Of a DNA stretch of 64,000 nucleotides, positions 1 through 8,569 are shown piece after piece. The position numbers and the translations under genes were made by a program. Source of the DNA: Nocardia rhizosphaerihabitans (lineage in GTDB: Bacteria; Actinomycetota; Actinomycetes; Mycobacteriales; Mycobacteriaceae); NCBI RefSeq assembly GCF_014646295.1, contig NZ_BMNE01000008.1:1-64000 (forward strand), written 5' to 3'. How positions within the stretch are numbered: the stretch's first letter is position 1; the number at the start of each line of letters is the position of its first letter. The notes beneath the pieces were generated by a model. It saw only the letters and a program-made list of their open reading frames with translations. It did not search any database and was not told where the DNA came from.

Positions 1-21
1 CCGCCGGAACATCATTGCGAA

Positions 22-54
22 AGGCCCTCCAACCTATGGTTGGAGGGCCTTTTT
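22..54 (+). terminator. Intrinsic terminator of an upstream gene outside the window
   Basis: A perfect 13-bp inverted repeat (22-34 paired with 38-50, arm AGGCCCTCCAACC) with a 3-base loop is followed by a T run (50-54). This is a textbook rho-independent hairpin. It would end transcription of a gene to the left of the window on the + strand. The stem also pairs on the other strand, where an A-rich 5' side (21-22) gives only a weak U tract. Confidence 0.85.
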
Positions 55-111
55 GCGTTCGAAGGGCAACCACGGCATCATCGCCGATGAGATTCGGCGT
101 AGCGTCCCGTC

Positions 112-123
112 TGTATCGATACA
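112..123. promoter_or_regulatory. Perfect 12-bp palindrome, possible repressor operator
   Basis: TGTATCGATACA is a perfect palindrome lying 33 bases before the start codon at 157. Palindromes of this size and form directly upstream of small reductase genes are often operators for TetR-type repressors. No TetR gene is visible within the window, so a regulator would have to be encoded elsewhere. It could also be a chance palindrome. Confidence 0.35.
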
Positions 124-156
124 CCTGATCTGATCGGCGTATTCGAGGAGGACATC

Positions 157-963
157 ATGCCCGCGACCTACACCTTCGACGTCTTTTCGAGTCTCGACGG
201 CTTCGGCGCCGCCGGTGGCGACTGGACCGGCTACTGGGGCAAGCAAGGCCCCGAGCTGCTCGGCCATCGCCTCGAGCAGTACAGCCAGGAGCAGCGAATG
301 GTCTTCGGGGCCAACACATATCGTGCCTTCGCACAGATGCTGGCATCGAGTACCAGCGAGTCCGAGGTGCGCGACCCGTGGGTGACCCGAATGATCAGCT
401 TGCCGACAACGGTGGTGTCGACAACGCTGACAGAACCCCTCGACGGGCTGGCCGGGACCGTCGTGAGCGGTGATGCTGTCGACGTCGTCGCCCGGCTCAA
501 GCAGGAGTCCGACGTGCCGCTGCGCTCCCACGGCAGCCTGTCGATGAACCGGGCACTGATGGCCGCCGGTTTGGTAGACCGAGTCCAGGTCACGCTGTTC
601 CCGGTGATCACCGGCCAGACCGGCCTGGCCCCGATCCTCCAGAGCGCGAAGGATTTCGACCTGGAACTGATCGAATCCCGGACACTCGACGGCAACATCC
701 AAGAGCTCATCTACCGGCCGACGCTCCACGCCGGAGAGCTATTTGCGCCCCATGGCATCAACTATCCAGACCAAGATCCATACCGGCGCCCACAACCCGC
801 ACGACAGGATTGTGAGGATCAGATGCAATCCATGGTTGGGTCCGCGCCGGACCTGGACGTAGCCGCCGCCCATGTTGTTCTGCGTGACATTGACGACCGG
901 CATTACTGGTTGCGGCGGTTGATAGACGGGCTGTGGATAGACCTGGTGCGGATGAGGGATTGA
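157..963 (+). CDS. RibD C-terminal / dihydrofolate-reductase-like family protein with unusual C-terminal extension
   Basis: Residues 1-190 match the RibD_C/DHFR-like fold of NADPH-dependent reductases: an N-terminal strand with FDVFSSLDGF, the VFGANTYRAF segment, and GLVDRVQVTLFPVITG near residue 140. Cytosolic; substrate unknown. The start is fixed by AGGAGGA (146-152) five bases before the ATG. Family members usually stop just after the last strand (here ELIYRP, about residue 188). This frame instead runs on about 80 codons, and most of that tail lies antisense to the convergent gene at 739-1143 and resembles no domain. A lost stop codon, a frameshift or a sequencing error near 720-740 is likely, and the functional protein is probably only the first 190 residues or so. 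The family call is firm; the true 3' end is not. Confidence 0.78.
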   Translation: MPATYTFDVFSSLDGFGAAGGDWTGYWGKQGPELLGHRLEQYSQEQRMVFGANTYRAFAQMLASSTSESEVRDPWVTRMISLPTTVVSTTLTEPLDGLAGTVVSGDAVDVVARLKQESDVPLRSHGSLSMNRALMAAGLVDRVQVTLFPVITGQTGLAPILQSAKDFDLELIESRTLDGNIQELIYRPTLHAGELFAPHGINYPDQDPYRRPQPARQDCEDQMQSMVGSAPDLDVAAAHVVLRDIDDRHYWLRRLIDGLWIDLVRMRD

Positions 964-1143
964 TGGGCGCGCCTGCGCGAAACGTGGGTCGGCGTAGGGC
1001 TGATTCGGGTACGTGGGTGGCTGCTGCTGAGCAGCGGGCGGTTCGAAATTTGCCGGGTCAGGGAGCGGCGGGGGAGGTGCTTCTGACGGCTGGCGCGCAT
1101 CGAACGCAGCGGGCAGCTTGTCATGGTCGTAGGGCTGAGTCAT
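739..1143 (-). CDS. Proline-rich membrane protein with superinfection-immunity-type hydrophobic domain
   Basis: A 134-aa protein. Residues 1-80 are rich in Pro, Gln and Tyr and look disordered; residues about 103-130 form a hydrophobic hairpin-like segment (HLILTILSCGLWAPVWILVW) typical of the Imm_superinfect family, named after phage T4 Imm but widespread as small membrane proteins in actinobacteria. The start was chosen because AAAGGAG (1151-1157) lies eight bases before the ATG at 1143; upstream in-frame codons are Arg-rich and do not look coding. It converges on, and overlaps, the extended reductase frame. Role in this context is unknown; many actinobacteria carry such proteins outside phage defence. 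A related protein is encoded at 23198-23530. Confidence 0.8.
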   Translation of the reverse strand: MTQPYDHDKLPAAFDARQPSEAPPPPLPDPANFEPPAAQQQPPTYPNQPYADPRFAQARPSIPHPHQVYPQPVYQPPQPVMPVVNVTQNNMGGGYVQVRRGPNHGLHLILTILSCGLWAPVWILVWIVDAMGRK

Positions 1144-1273
1144 GTTGGTTCTCCTTTGACTTCGAGCGCGGCGATGCCGGGATACGGGTATTGCGGGGTT
1201 GCTTATCGAGCGCCTCAGGTGGCCGGGTTCCACCGGCATCCGGTGACTTTGACGATGTCGCCGCCGTGCAGTG

Positions 1274-1816
1274 TCACGTAGGACTCGCCGGTGTAGATCT
1301 CGATGTCGGTCGCCGGTGGGGTCGGTGGTATGTGGTGATGTGCCGCCAGACGCGAAGGAGTAGCGCACGCGTCCCGCTCGGCGCGGAATTCTGCTGCGCT
1401 GCAACAGGAACAGCGCGTTGGAGCCGGAGCCGGTCCGCCACCTCGGCCGGCGTTGGCACCGGTCCGATCCGACGCGGCACATCGAGCGTGATCGGCGGCC
1501 TGGTCGAAGTGACGGCAGGCTGGCGTGCACTGTGCTCGGCGGCGTATTGCTCGAGCGTCTGACTGGTCAGATGCCAGCCGTGACATGTGGGGCATTCGTA
1601 GCAACGCTTTTCGCGGCGGGCAGGGTTGCAGCGGTCGAGGCAAGCCAGCACCAGCTCGGCGTCGAGCCGGGTGAAGTAGCGACGTTTGCCGTGCAGGCAT
1701 CTGGTTGTCGGAATGCGAGTGCGCCGGGTGAACAGGTCGTGCCCGTGTCGGAGGGGCAATATGTGTGAGCTGCGGTGCAGGCGCCGACGACTGCGAAGCT
1801 GTCGGTGGGTGGACAT
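1274..1816 (-). CDS. Small Arg-rich protein with Cys-rich (zinc-ribbon-like) centre
   Basis: A 180-aa basic protein. Residues about 45-85 contain TRLDAELVLACLDRC followed by RCYECPTCHGWHLTS, whose closely spaced Cys and His residues suggest a metal-binding knuckle. Small actinobacterial proteins with this CYECPTCHGWH core are common near phage-type and accessory genes, but I know of no assigned function. The start at 1816 has GAGGAGA seven bases upstream; a longer frame to 1849 lacks a ribosome site. It is transcribed divergently from the methyltransferase at 2093, and one of the two divergent motif copies at 1978-2028 points toward it. The C-terminal 80 residues are low complexity. The real gene is probable; function unknown. 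Confidence 0.65.
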   Translation of the reverse strand: MSTHRQLRSRRRLHRSSHILPLRHGHDLFTRRTRIPTTRCLHGKRRYFTRLDAELVLACLDRCNPARREKRCYECPTCHGWHLTSQTLEQYAAEHSARQPAVTSTRPPITLDVPRRIGPVPTPAEVADRLRLQRAVPVAAQQNSAPSGTRALLLRVWRHITTYHRPHRRPTSRSTPASPT

Positions 1817-1977
1817 ACGCTCTCCTCGAGGCGTTAGAAGGCACGACAAATCGCGACCTCTGCTGGCCTGTTGTCTGGGGAAATCGGTGATGGAGCAACG
1901 GGTTTCGTTTGCTCATGGTCGGCACTCGGCCGTCGGTAAGAAAACCGTAGCATCGAAGTCATGCGGTTGACAAGCAA

Positions 1978-2028
1978 TTGACAATGTTTTCAAGCAAGAC
2001 TAATGCAACCATGTGAAAACATCGTCAA
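1978..2028. promoter_or_regulatory. Divergent promoter/operator: inverted pair of the TTGACRWTGTTTTCA element
   Basis: TTGACAATGTTTTCA (1978-1992, + strand) faces an inverted copy, TTGACGATGTTTTCA on the minus strand (2028-2014), 21 bases away. For the + copy, TTGACA (1978-1983) followed by 17 bases and TAATGC (2001-2006) makes a good sigma-70-type promoter for the methyltransferase at 2093. The minus copy (TTGACG, then CATTAG after 17 bases) could drive the gene at 1274-1816. Conservation reaches nine bases beyond the -35 box into the spacer, more than a promoter needs, so an overlapping operator for a shared regulator is inferred. The same 15-mer recurs at 15106 and 53744. Confidence 0.7.
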
Positions 2029-2092
2029 CGTGAGCGTGTTACGTTGGGGCTTGACGACCTCCGCCGTAGGGTGGCGAGTCGAAAGGAGGCCA

Positions 2093-4030
2093 ATGTCCGA
2101 AACATCGCCCACGGTTGCCGCGGCGGAAATCGCCAGACTGGCGGGCGTCACCCGCGCGACGGTCAGCAACTGGCGGCGCAGGCATACCGACTTTCCGGCC
2201 CCCGCATCGGGCGGAACGGAGACGCGTCCTGTCTTCGACCTCGGCGAGGTGCAGGAGTGGCTGCGCGGCCATGGTGTGCAATCAGCGGACTCGCCGGTGC
2301 AGCGCCTGCGCTCCTTACTGCGATCCGAAGTCGATCCGGAGACTGTGCCTGCTCTCATGGGCCAGATCGGTGACGACAGCTCGCCCGTGCACAGCGCCGT
2401 CAGTGCCGCAATCGGTGCGGTCGGTATCAAACAGACGCTCGACGTTCTGGCTGAGCGCGGGCTCGACGCGGTACCGAGTACCGGTGTCTATCCGACCGAC
2501 AGTCCGGTCGCCGCCCTCATGGCCGACCTGCTAGCGGCCTCGGCCGCGCCACCGCCGAGCAGCGTTCTCGACCCGGCATGCGGCAGCGGAACCCTGCTGA
2601 TCGAGGCGGCGCGGATCGGCGCGACCACGCTCGCGGGCCAAGACTCCCTGCCGGTCCAGGCCGCCCGTACAGCGACGTTGCTGCGCAGCGAGCTGCCCGC
2701 GGTTTCCGTCGACATCCGCACTGGCGACAGCCTTCTCGCTGATGCTTTTCCTGGTGACAAGTTCGATGCGGTCATGGCCAATCCGCCATACGCGCAACGT
2801 GATTGGGGCGCCGACCGGCTCGCCCTCGACCTGCGCTGGGAATACTCGGTTCCCCCGCGCGGCGAGTCCGAACTGGCGTGGGTACAGCACGCCATTTCCC
2901 ACCTGCATCCCGGCGGGACGGCGGCCGTCCTGTTGCCGCCTGCGGTTGCATCGCGAACGTCCGGCCGACGTATCAGGATGGAACTGGTGCGGGCAGGAGC
3001 CCTCCGGGCTGTTGTCGCGCTGCCGCCGGGTGCGTCGACACCGCGTCAGATCGGTCTGCAGATCTGGATCCTGCGCCGACCGGACCGCGCCACCGCCGAC
3101 GACTCCATCTTGTTCGCCGATGCCGCCCGGCTGCCCAATCGTGGTGACACCCAACCAGATTGGCAGGTCCTTGCCGATCGCCTCACCGGCTCCTGGCGTT
3201 CCTTCGACCACGGCGACACCGAAGCGGCCACCGTAGCCGACCTCACCGCGGTCGTGCGCGTGACGGATATTCTCGACGACGACGTCGACCTCACCCCCGC
3301 GCGACGAGTGCGCGCCGCTGTGGACACCGGCAGCGTCGCCTCCTCTGCCCATGCCGCTGTCGCACTGCTCGGTGAGCACCTCGCCGAGCTCCGTGATACC
3401 GCCGTCACCTTGGAAGTATGGCCGGCCGGCAGCGGCACGTCCCTGCGTACCGCGACCGTCAGCGACCTCGAACGCGGCGGCGCCGTCCGAATAGTCAGCA
3501 CCCCGACAGAACCTGCTGGTTCCGACGCCCCTGCCCGCCCCGTTCTCTCCGCTCGCGACATCCTTTCCGGTCGCGGCCCTACCGGCCTCTCAGGACCTGG
3601 TGTTCAGGTCTCCGCCGAACTTATTCGCGAGGGCGATGTCCTGGTCTCCCGATTCCGCGATGACCACGGCGCTGCTCAAGGCGCCCGCGTCGCCGAAGGA
3701 GACGACGTCGGGGCCGTGCCCGGGGCAGGGGTCATCGTTTTCCGCACCGATCCGGACCGGATGGACCCCTGGTTTTTCGCCGGTTTCGTCGGCAGCCCCG
3801 ACAACTCGGCAGCCATGGTCGGCGCGACCACCATCCGCCTCGACCCCTCCCGCTTGCGCATCCCCAATGTGCATCCAGCTGACCAGAAACCGTACGCAGA
3901 GGCTTTCCGCCGGTTACACCGGCTACGTGTGGCGGCGGTGCAAACGGCGGACGCTGCTCAACGGGCGGCGGATCTGATCGGAACCGGTCTGACCTCTGGT
4001 GCGTTGGAACCGCCTGTCAAGGAAGAGTGA
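2093..4030 (+). CDS. HsdM-like N6-adenine DNA methyltransferase with N-terminal HTH and C-terminal specificity-type domain
   Basis: A 645-aa type I-like methylase. Residues 8-58 form a MerR/XRE-like helix-turn-helix (EIARLAGVTRATVSNWRR). The SAM-binding motif DPACGSGTLL is near residue 158 and the catalytic NPPY (VMANPPYAQRDWG) near 228, diagnostic of N6-adenine methylases. The C-terminal 200 residues, with EGDVLVSRF and FRTDPDRMDPWFFAGF, resemble an HsdS-type target recognition domain, so the protein may choose its own site. The start is set by a perfect AAAGGAGG at 2080-2087. It converges with the RelE-UvrD gene at 4046, 15 bases away. No HsdR or HsdS gene lies beside it. It probably marks self DNA for the adjoining helicase operon, a role inferred from the linkage. 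Confidence 0.85.
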   Translation: MSETSPTVAAAEIARLAGVTRATVSNWRRRHTDFPAPASGGTETRPVFDLGEVQEWLRGHGVQSADSPVQRLRSLLRSEVDPETVPALMGQIGDDSSPVHSAVSAAIGAVGIKQTLDVLAERGLDAVPSTGVYPTDSPVAALMADLLAASAAPPPSSVLDPACGSGTLLIEAARIGATTLAGQDSLPVQAARTATLLRSELPAVSVDIRTGDSLLADAFPGDKFDAVMANPPYAQRDWGADRLALDLRWEYSVPPRGESELAWVQHAISHLHPGGTAAVLLPPAVASRTSGRRIRMELVRAGALRAVVALPPGASTPRQIGLQIWILRRPDRATADDSILFADAARLPNRGDTQPDWQVLADRLTGSWRSFDHGDTEAATVADLTAVVRVTDILDDDVDLTPARRVRAAVDTGSVASSAHAAVALLGEHLAELRDTAVTLEVWPAGSGTSLRTATVSDLERGGAVRIVSTPTEPAGSDAPARPVLSARDILSGRGPTGLSGPGVQVSAELIREGDVLVSRFRDDHGAAQGARVAEGDDVGAVPGAGVIVFRTDPDRMDPWFFAGFVGSPDNSAAMVGATTIRLDPSRLRIPNVHPADQKPYAEAFRRLHRLRVAAVQTADAAQRAADLIGTGLTSGALEPPVKEE

Positions 4031-4045
4031 GCGTCCGCCACCCAC

Positions 4046-6283
4046 CTATTTCTTCAGTAGTTCGGAGAGCTGACCGCTCCACGTAACCACCAGCTGATCG
4101 CGCGCCCGGCTGGCCGCGACATAGAGCAGTGAGCGCTCTCGCTGTTCGGCCTCGCTGAGTTCCTCCTCGGGCACGCCACGCAATTGATGGTGTGACGGCA
4201 CGTGGTCACGATCGATACCGGCGAGCACCACACACCGGAATTCCATGCCCTTGGACCGGTGCATGGTCAGCACTTGGACCTGTCCGCCAGTCGGCAGGTC
4301 GTCGTCGAGTACCTGGGCGGCAACACCGCGGTCGGCGAGCGCGCGCACGATGAGGTCGCGTTCGCGAGCGCCACGGGTGAGAACCGCGATGTCGGCCGGA
4401 CCGATGCCGTCGGCGATCCATGCCTTGAGCTGATCGGCGATGGCCGTAAGTTCCTCGACAACCGAAGCGCAGGCGACCAGGCGTGGCGCCGGGCCGAGGC
4501 GGGCAGAGGTATAGCCCGCCGTGGATTCTTCGCCCTCCTCCAGATCGCGATAGGTCGCGCCCTCGAGGATGCTCACGGCGAAATTCAGGTTCTGGGCGGT
4601 GGTGCGGTAGTTGAGGGTGAGCTTGCTGGATCGCCCGCCTCGGATGTTGATGCCGAGACGGCCGAGGACTACCGGCTGGCCGTAGATCCGCTGATGCGAG
4701 TCCTCGGCGATGAACAGATCATTGGGCCCCTCCTCTACCAGCGCACGGAGCAACGCCCAGTGTGTGGCGTGCAGGTCCTGCGCCTCGTCCACGATCACGT
4801 GATCAGCAAGGGTGTGACCGGTGGACTTCGCGCGCCATTGCAAGTCCGCGGCGGCCAGGGCGAGGACCTCGGGAAAACTGAGGCGCCCGGCACTGCGCCC
4901 GAGCTTGCGGTACTCCTCGATCAGCTGCCACACGGCAGCCCGCTGCGGGCGGTTGAGCCGCACGCCTCGCCCGGCCCGCGGCACCTTCAAGTACTCGGCT
5001 TGGGTGGTGATTCGGTTGCCCAGCACCACGCTGACATACTCGGCGGCGAGGAACGACGGATGCTTCAACCGTGGATCGAGGGTGTTCTTCACTGCCGCAA
5101 CCACTTCCGGCCAGCCGAAATCGGAATTGACTGTCCGGCCACGCCGGGTCGAGGTACCGGGACCGAAGATGGCGGCGAATGCCTCGTCGCATTCCTTGTT
5201 GCGCCGCAGATGCGCTGCCGCGAGCTTGTCGATGCCGGCGATGTAGATACCGCGGTCGCCTGGCTCCTCGGCGATGGCAAGGGCAGGATCGAGCGCCTGC
5301 AGGTCGTCGAGCAGTGATTTGGCGAGGGTTTTGTTGTAGGTCGTCAGCACGATCCGCGCGTCCGGATTCTGTTTTGCCAGGTAGCGGGCACGGTGCAGGG
5401 CGACAACAGTCTTGCCGGTACCGGCTCCGCCCGAAAGCCGGAAAGCGCCGCGCTGCTGCTTCTCCACGAACCTGCGCTGGTTCGGATGCAGGAAGGTCCG
5501 CCAGGCTTTGAAGTCACCTTCTTCGATGACGCGGCGGAGCTCGTCGTTGTCATCGACGAGGGTGAACTGCATTCTGGTGGCTGGATGTTCAAGGGCAGCG
5601 AGAATCTGCTCGTTCTCGTCGAGAGTTTCGTCGACCGGCCGCTCGGTGAAGCCGAGCGTGTCACGAATGTCGTCGATGGATCGGCCGACGGCGAGTTCGA
5701 GGATGGCGTTCTGCTGCCAGGCCACCTCGGTGGTCTGCGCTACCGCGAACACACCATCCTGATCGGGTGCGGCGAGAACTTTGGTCGCCAGCGCCGCATC
5801 GAGACCGAGGCGGTCGGTGAGCTGTTCGAGAACATAACCGGCGCGACTGAGGTATCCGACAGCCGGTTGTGCAGCCATGGCCGCGAGCGCTCCGAACGGA
5901 TCGGGCACGACCGAGCGCTTCTTGCGATCACCTCGCCCGTCGAGCTCGCCGACAATGCCTTCGAGCACGCCGTTCACCGGATTGACCCGCAGTGTGGACT
6001 TCTCGGCCAGCTTGTTGGCCTCGTCGTGTTTCCACGTGCCGAGATAGATGTAGGTGGCGTCGCCGAATTTGTCATCGATGCGGAACATGAGCGCGCGGAA
6101 GTTCAGATCGACACGTCCGGTGCGCACTCGCGGATCGGCCGAGCCCTTGATGGGCTCGATGTGTAGGCCCGGCGCGGTGTCGTCGGCACGGACCTTCTCG
6201 AAGAAGTCGTAGACCTTGTCCTTGACCGATCCGTCGAGCTTCGGCATCGATTTGTTGTTCGTCGCCAACACGACGGTCGCCAC
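4046..6283 (-). CDS. UvrD-like superfamily 1 helicase with RelE-like N-terminal domain (copy B)
   Basis: A 745-aa protein. Residues 1-95 look like a RelE/HigB fold: a helical first part, then RVRTGRVDLNFRALMFRID and TYIYLGTWKHDEA, the beta-sheet pattern of mRNA-interferase-type toxins. The rest is a UvrD/Rep-type ATPase: Walker A GGAGTGKTVV near residue 281, Walker B VIVDEAQD near 498, NYRTT near 555, MHRSKGMEF near 674 and YVAASRARDQLVV near 721. Start is GTG with GAGGTG upstream. It is the last gene of a three-gene minus-strand operon (helicase-nuclease, copy A, copy B), 78 bases after copy A, to which it is clearly paralogous. The RelE-like part may dock on RNA/DNA or be an active toxin held by the helicase; the sequence does not decide. 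Confidence 0.85.
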   Translation of the reverse strand: MATVVLATNNKSMPKLDGSVKDKVYDFFEKVRADDTAPGLHIEPIKGSADPRVRTGRVDLNFRALMFRIDDKFGDATYIYLGTWKHDEANKLAEKSTLRVNPVNGVLEGIVGELDGRGDRKKRSVVPDPFGALAAMAAQPAVGYLSRAGYVLEQLTDRLGLDAALATKVLAAPDQDGVFAVAQTTEVAWQQNAILELAVGRSIDDIRDTLGFTERPVDETLDENEQILAALEHPATRMQFTLVDDNDELRRVIEEGDFKAWRTFLHPNQRRFVEKQQRGAFRLSGGAGTGKTVVALHRARYLAKQNPDARIVLTTYNKTLAKSLLDDLQALDPALAIAEEPGDRGIYIAGIDKLAAAHLRRNKECDEAFAAIFGPGTSTRRGRTVNSDFGWPEVVAAVKNTLDPRLKHPSFLAAEYVSVVLGNRITTQAEYLKVPRAGRGVRLNRPQRAAVWQLIEEYRKLGRSAGRLSFPEVLALAAADLQWRAKSTGHTLADHVIVDEAQDLHATHWALLRALVEEGPNDLFIAEDSHQRIYGQPVVLGRLGINIRGGRSSKLTLNYRTTAQNLNFAVSILEGATYRDLEEGEESTAGYTSARLGPAPRLVACASVVEELTAIADQLKAWIADGIGPADIAVLTRGARERDLIVRALADRGVAAQVLDDDLPTGGQVQVLTMHRSKGMEFRCVVLAGIDRDHVPSHHQLRGVPEEELSEAEQRERSLLYVAASRARDQLVVTWSGQLSELLKK

Positions 6284-6361
6284 GGCACACCTCAGTTCAT
6301 TCGATCGGCGACCGTGCGCCGATTTTCTTGCAGATCAATACGATGAGTCAGCCGAGCGTGG

Positions 6362-8569
6362 CTACTGCGGAACGGCCTGGAGCAGCGCAGAGCGTCGTCC
6401 GCTCCACGTCACGACGAGCTGGTCACGCGCACGACTCGCCGCGACGTACAACAGCGACCGCTCCCGCAGCTCGGCTTCGGCCCGTTCTTCCTCTGGTGCC
6501 TCGTTCAGTACCGATTTGGCAGGTACGTGCGCGTCGTCGACGCCGGCGAGAATCACCTTTGCGAACTCCATGCCTTTGGACCGGTGCATGGTCAGTACTT
6601 GCACGTGCCCCGGCCCGGCCGGGTTGTCGTCGAGTACGCGCGCTTGGATCCCGCGTTCACCCAGTGCCCGCACGAACTGGCTGCGGTCGTTCTTGCCGCG
6701 TGTCAGGATCGCGATGCTCGACGGCTCGACACCCTCGTCGAGCCAGGAACGAACGCGGGCGGCCACCTGGTCGAGCTCATCGGACAGTGAGGTGCACGCG
6801 AGGAGGATCGGTTCGGGACCGGTGCGGGCCGAACGGTATCCGTGCGTGGATTCCTCGGCTTCTTCGAGGTCGTGGTAGTCGGCGCCGGAGAGGATGTCGA
6901 CGGCGAACTTGAGGTTTTCGGCGGTGGTGCGGTAGTTCAGCGTCAGACGCCGCGAGCGGCCGACGATTTTCACCCCGAGCCTGCCGAGCACCACCGGCTG
7001 ACCGAAGATCCGCTGGTGGGAGTCCTCGGCGATGAACATGTCGTCGGGTCCTTCGGCGACAAGGGCTCGCAGCATCGCCCAGTGGGTGGCGTGCAGATCT
7101 TGGGCTTCGTCGACGATCACGTGGTCGGCAATGAAGGGCTCGCCCGCATTGCTGCGCCTGCGCAGGTACTCCGCGGCTAGCGCCAGTACCTCGGGGAAGC
7201 TGACGGTGCCGTCCATCCGGCTGCGGCGCCGGAACGCCTCGATCAGTTTCCAGACGGCAATCCGCTGCGAGCGGTTCAGCCGCACTCCGCGCCCAGCCCG
7301 GGCGACCTTTGCGTAGTCAGCGACGGTGGTGACCTGGTTCGCCAGCACCACCGCGGTGTACTCGTTGTCGAGGAAAGCCGGGGTGGCCAGGCGCGGATCC
7401 AGATCGGTGTCCACCGATTTGGTGATCTCTCGCCATACTTTGAGCGTGTCGGTGCGCCGGGACGACAGCTCGGTGGCACTGCCCAGTACCGCCTCTGTGA
7501 CGGGTGCCAATTCGCGGGCACGGACCAGTACGTCGCTGGCGAGCTTGTCGACGCCGTCGATGTAGACGCCGATATCGCCGGGCTTCGCCGCGATCGTGAT
7601 GCCGGGTTCGAGAGTCTGCAGGTCTGCGTGCAGCTGGCGGGCCAGCGTCCGGTTGAACGTGGTGAGCACGATGCGGGCGTCCGGGTTGTGCCGCCACAGA
7701 TTGCGGGCTCGATGCAGCGCGACCACCGTCTTGCCGGTTCCCGCGCCGCCGGACAGCCGGAATGCGCCGTTGTAGTGCTTGTCGGCGTAGGCACGCTGTT
7801 CGGGATGCAGGAAGGTCCGCCACGCGGCGAAGCTGCCGCCTTCGATGACTCGTCGTAGTTCGTCGGCGTCGTCGCCGATGTAGTTGAACTGGATCTGGCT
7901 GGCGGGGTGTTCGAGCGCCTGCAGGATCTGGTCGTCCTCGGCGAGTGATGGATCGACCGGATTCTCGGTGAGACGCAGCTTTTCCCGGATGTCGTCGATA
8001 CTGACGCCGCAGGCCAGTTCGAGCAGCGCGTGGCCCTGCCATCCGTCGACGTCGGCAGCGATGGTGTTGATCATGTGGTCGTCGGACGCGGCCAGGGCGC
8101 GCTCGGCGAGAGTCGCGTCGAGGCCGAGCTCCTGTGTGAGCTGTTCGGTGGTGAACCCCAAGCCGGTCAGATAGCTCGAACGCGTCTGAGCGCGAGCAAG
8201 ATCGGGGGCCGTCCCCTGGGGCTGATCGTCATGGACGATGAGGTCGAGCACGCCATTGACAGGGTTCACCTGCAGGCCGGCGCGGGGTGCCAACTCGCCG
8301 GCTGCTTCATCGGGCCACGCACCCATGTAGACGTAGGAGGCCTCACCGCCGCCCGTTGGCGTGACCGAGAACAGAATCGCGGTGTGGCCCAGACCGATTC
8401 GACTGACCCGGACCCTGTCGTCCCGCGCGCCGGAGACCGACTCGATCAGGGGAATCGCTGCGGATTCGTTGTTCTGCAGCGTGTCGAGAAAATCGATAGC
8501 CCGCCGCTTGACCGGACCGTCGAGGTCGTTACCCGACTTCCGCTGGCTGGTCATCACGATGTGCGCCAT
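6362..8569 (-). CDS. UvrD-like superfamily 1 helicase with RelE-like N-terminal domain (copy A)
   Basis: A 735-aa paralogue of the neighbouring gene at 4046, with the same order: RelE-like residues 1-100 (RVRVSRIGLGHTAILF, ASYVYMGAWPDEA), a helical linker, then SF1 motifs. Walker A GGAGTGKTVV lies near residue 273, Walker B VIVDEAQD near 485, MHRSKGMEF near 660 and YVAASRARDQLVV near 706. The ATG at 8569 shares one base with the TGA of the upstream helicase-nuclease gene, so the two are translationally coupled; a GTG one codon earlier could also serve. All ATPase motifs look intact in both copies, which argues that both are working and have split roles rather than one being a decayed duplicate. 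Confidence 0.85.
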   Translation of the reverse strand: MAHIVMTSQRKSGNDLDGPVKRRAIDFLDTLQNNESAAIPLIESVSGARDDRVRVSRIGLGHTAILFSVTPTGGGEASYVYMGAWPDEAAGELAPRAGLQVNPVNGVLDLIVHDDQPQGTAPDLARAQTRSSYLTGLGFTTEQLTQELGLDATLAERALAASDDHMINTIAADVDGWQGHALLELACGVSIDDIREKLRLTENPVDPSLAEDDQILQALEHPASQIQFNYIGDDADELRRVIEGGSFAAWRTFLHPEQRAYADKHYNGAFRLSGGAGTGKTVVALHRARNLWRHNPDARIVLTTFNRTLARQLHADLQTLEPGITIAAKPGDIGVYIDGVDKLASDVLVRARELAPVTEAVLGSATELSSRRTDTLKVWREITKSVDTDLDPRLATPAFLDNEYTAVVLANQVTTVADYAKVARAGRGVRLNRSQRIAVWKLIEAFRRRSRMDGTVSFPEVLALAAEYLRRRSNAGEPFIADHVIVDEAQDLHATHWAMLRALVAEGPDDMFIAEDSHQRIFGQPVVLGRLGVKIVGRSRRLTLNYRTTAENLKFAVDILSGADYHDLEEAEESTHGYRSARTGPEPILLACTSLSDELDQVAARVRSWLDEGVEPSSIAILTRGKNDRSQFVRALGERGIQARVLDDNPAGPGHVQVLTMHRSKGMEFAKVILAGVDDAHVPAKSVLNEAPEEERAEAELRERSLLYVAASRARDQLVVTWSGRRSALLQAVPQ

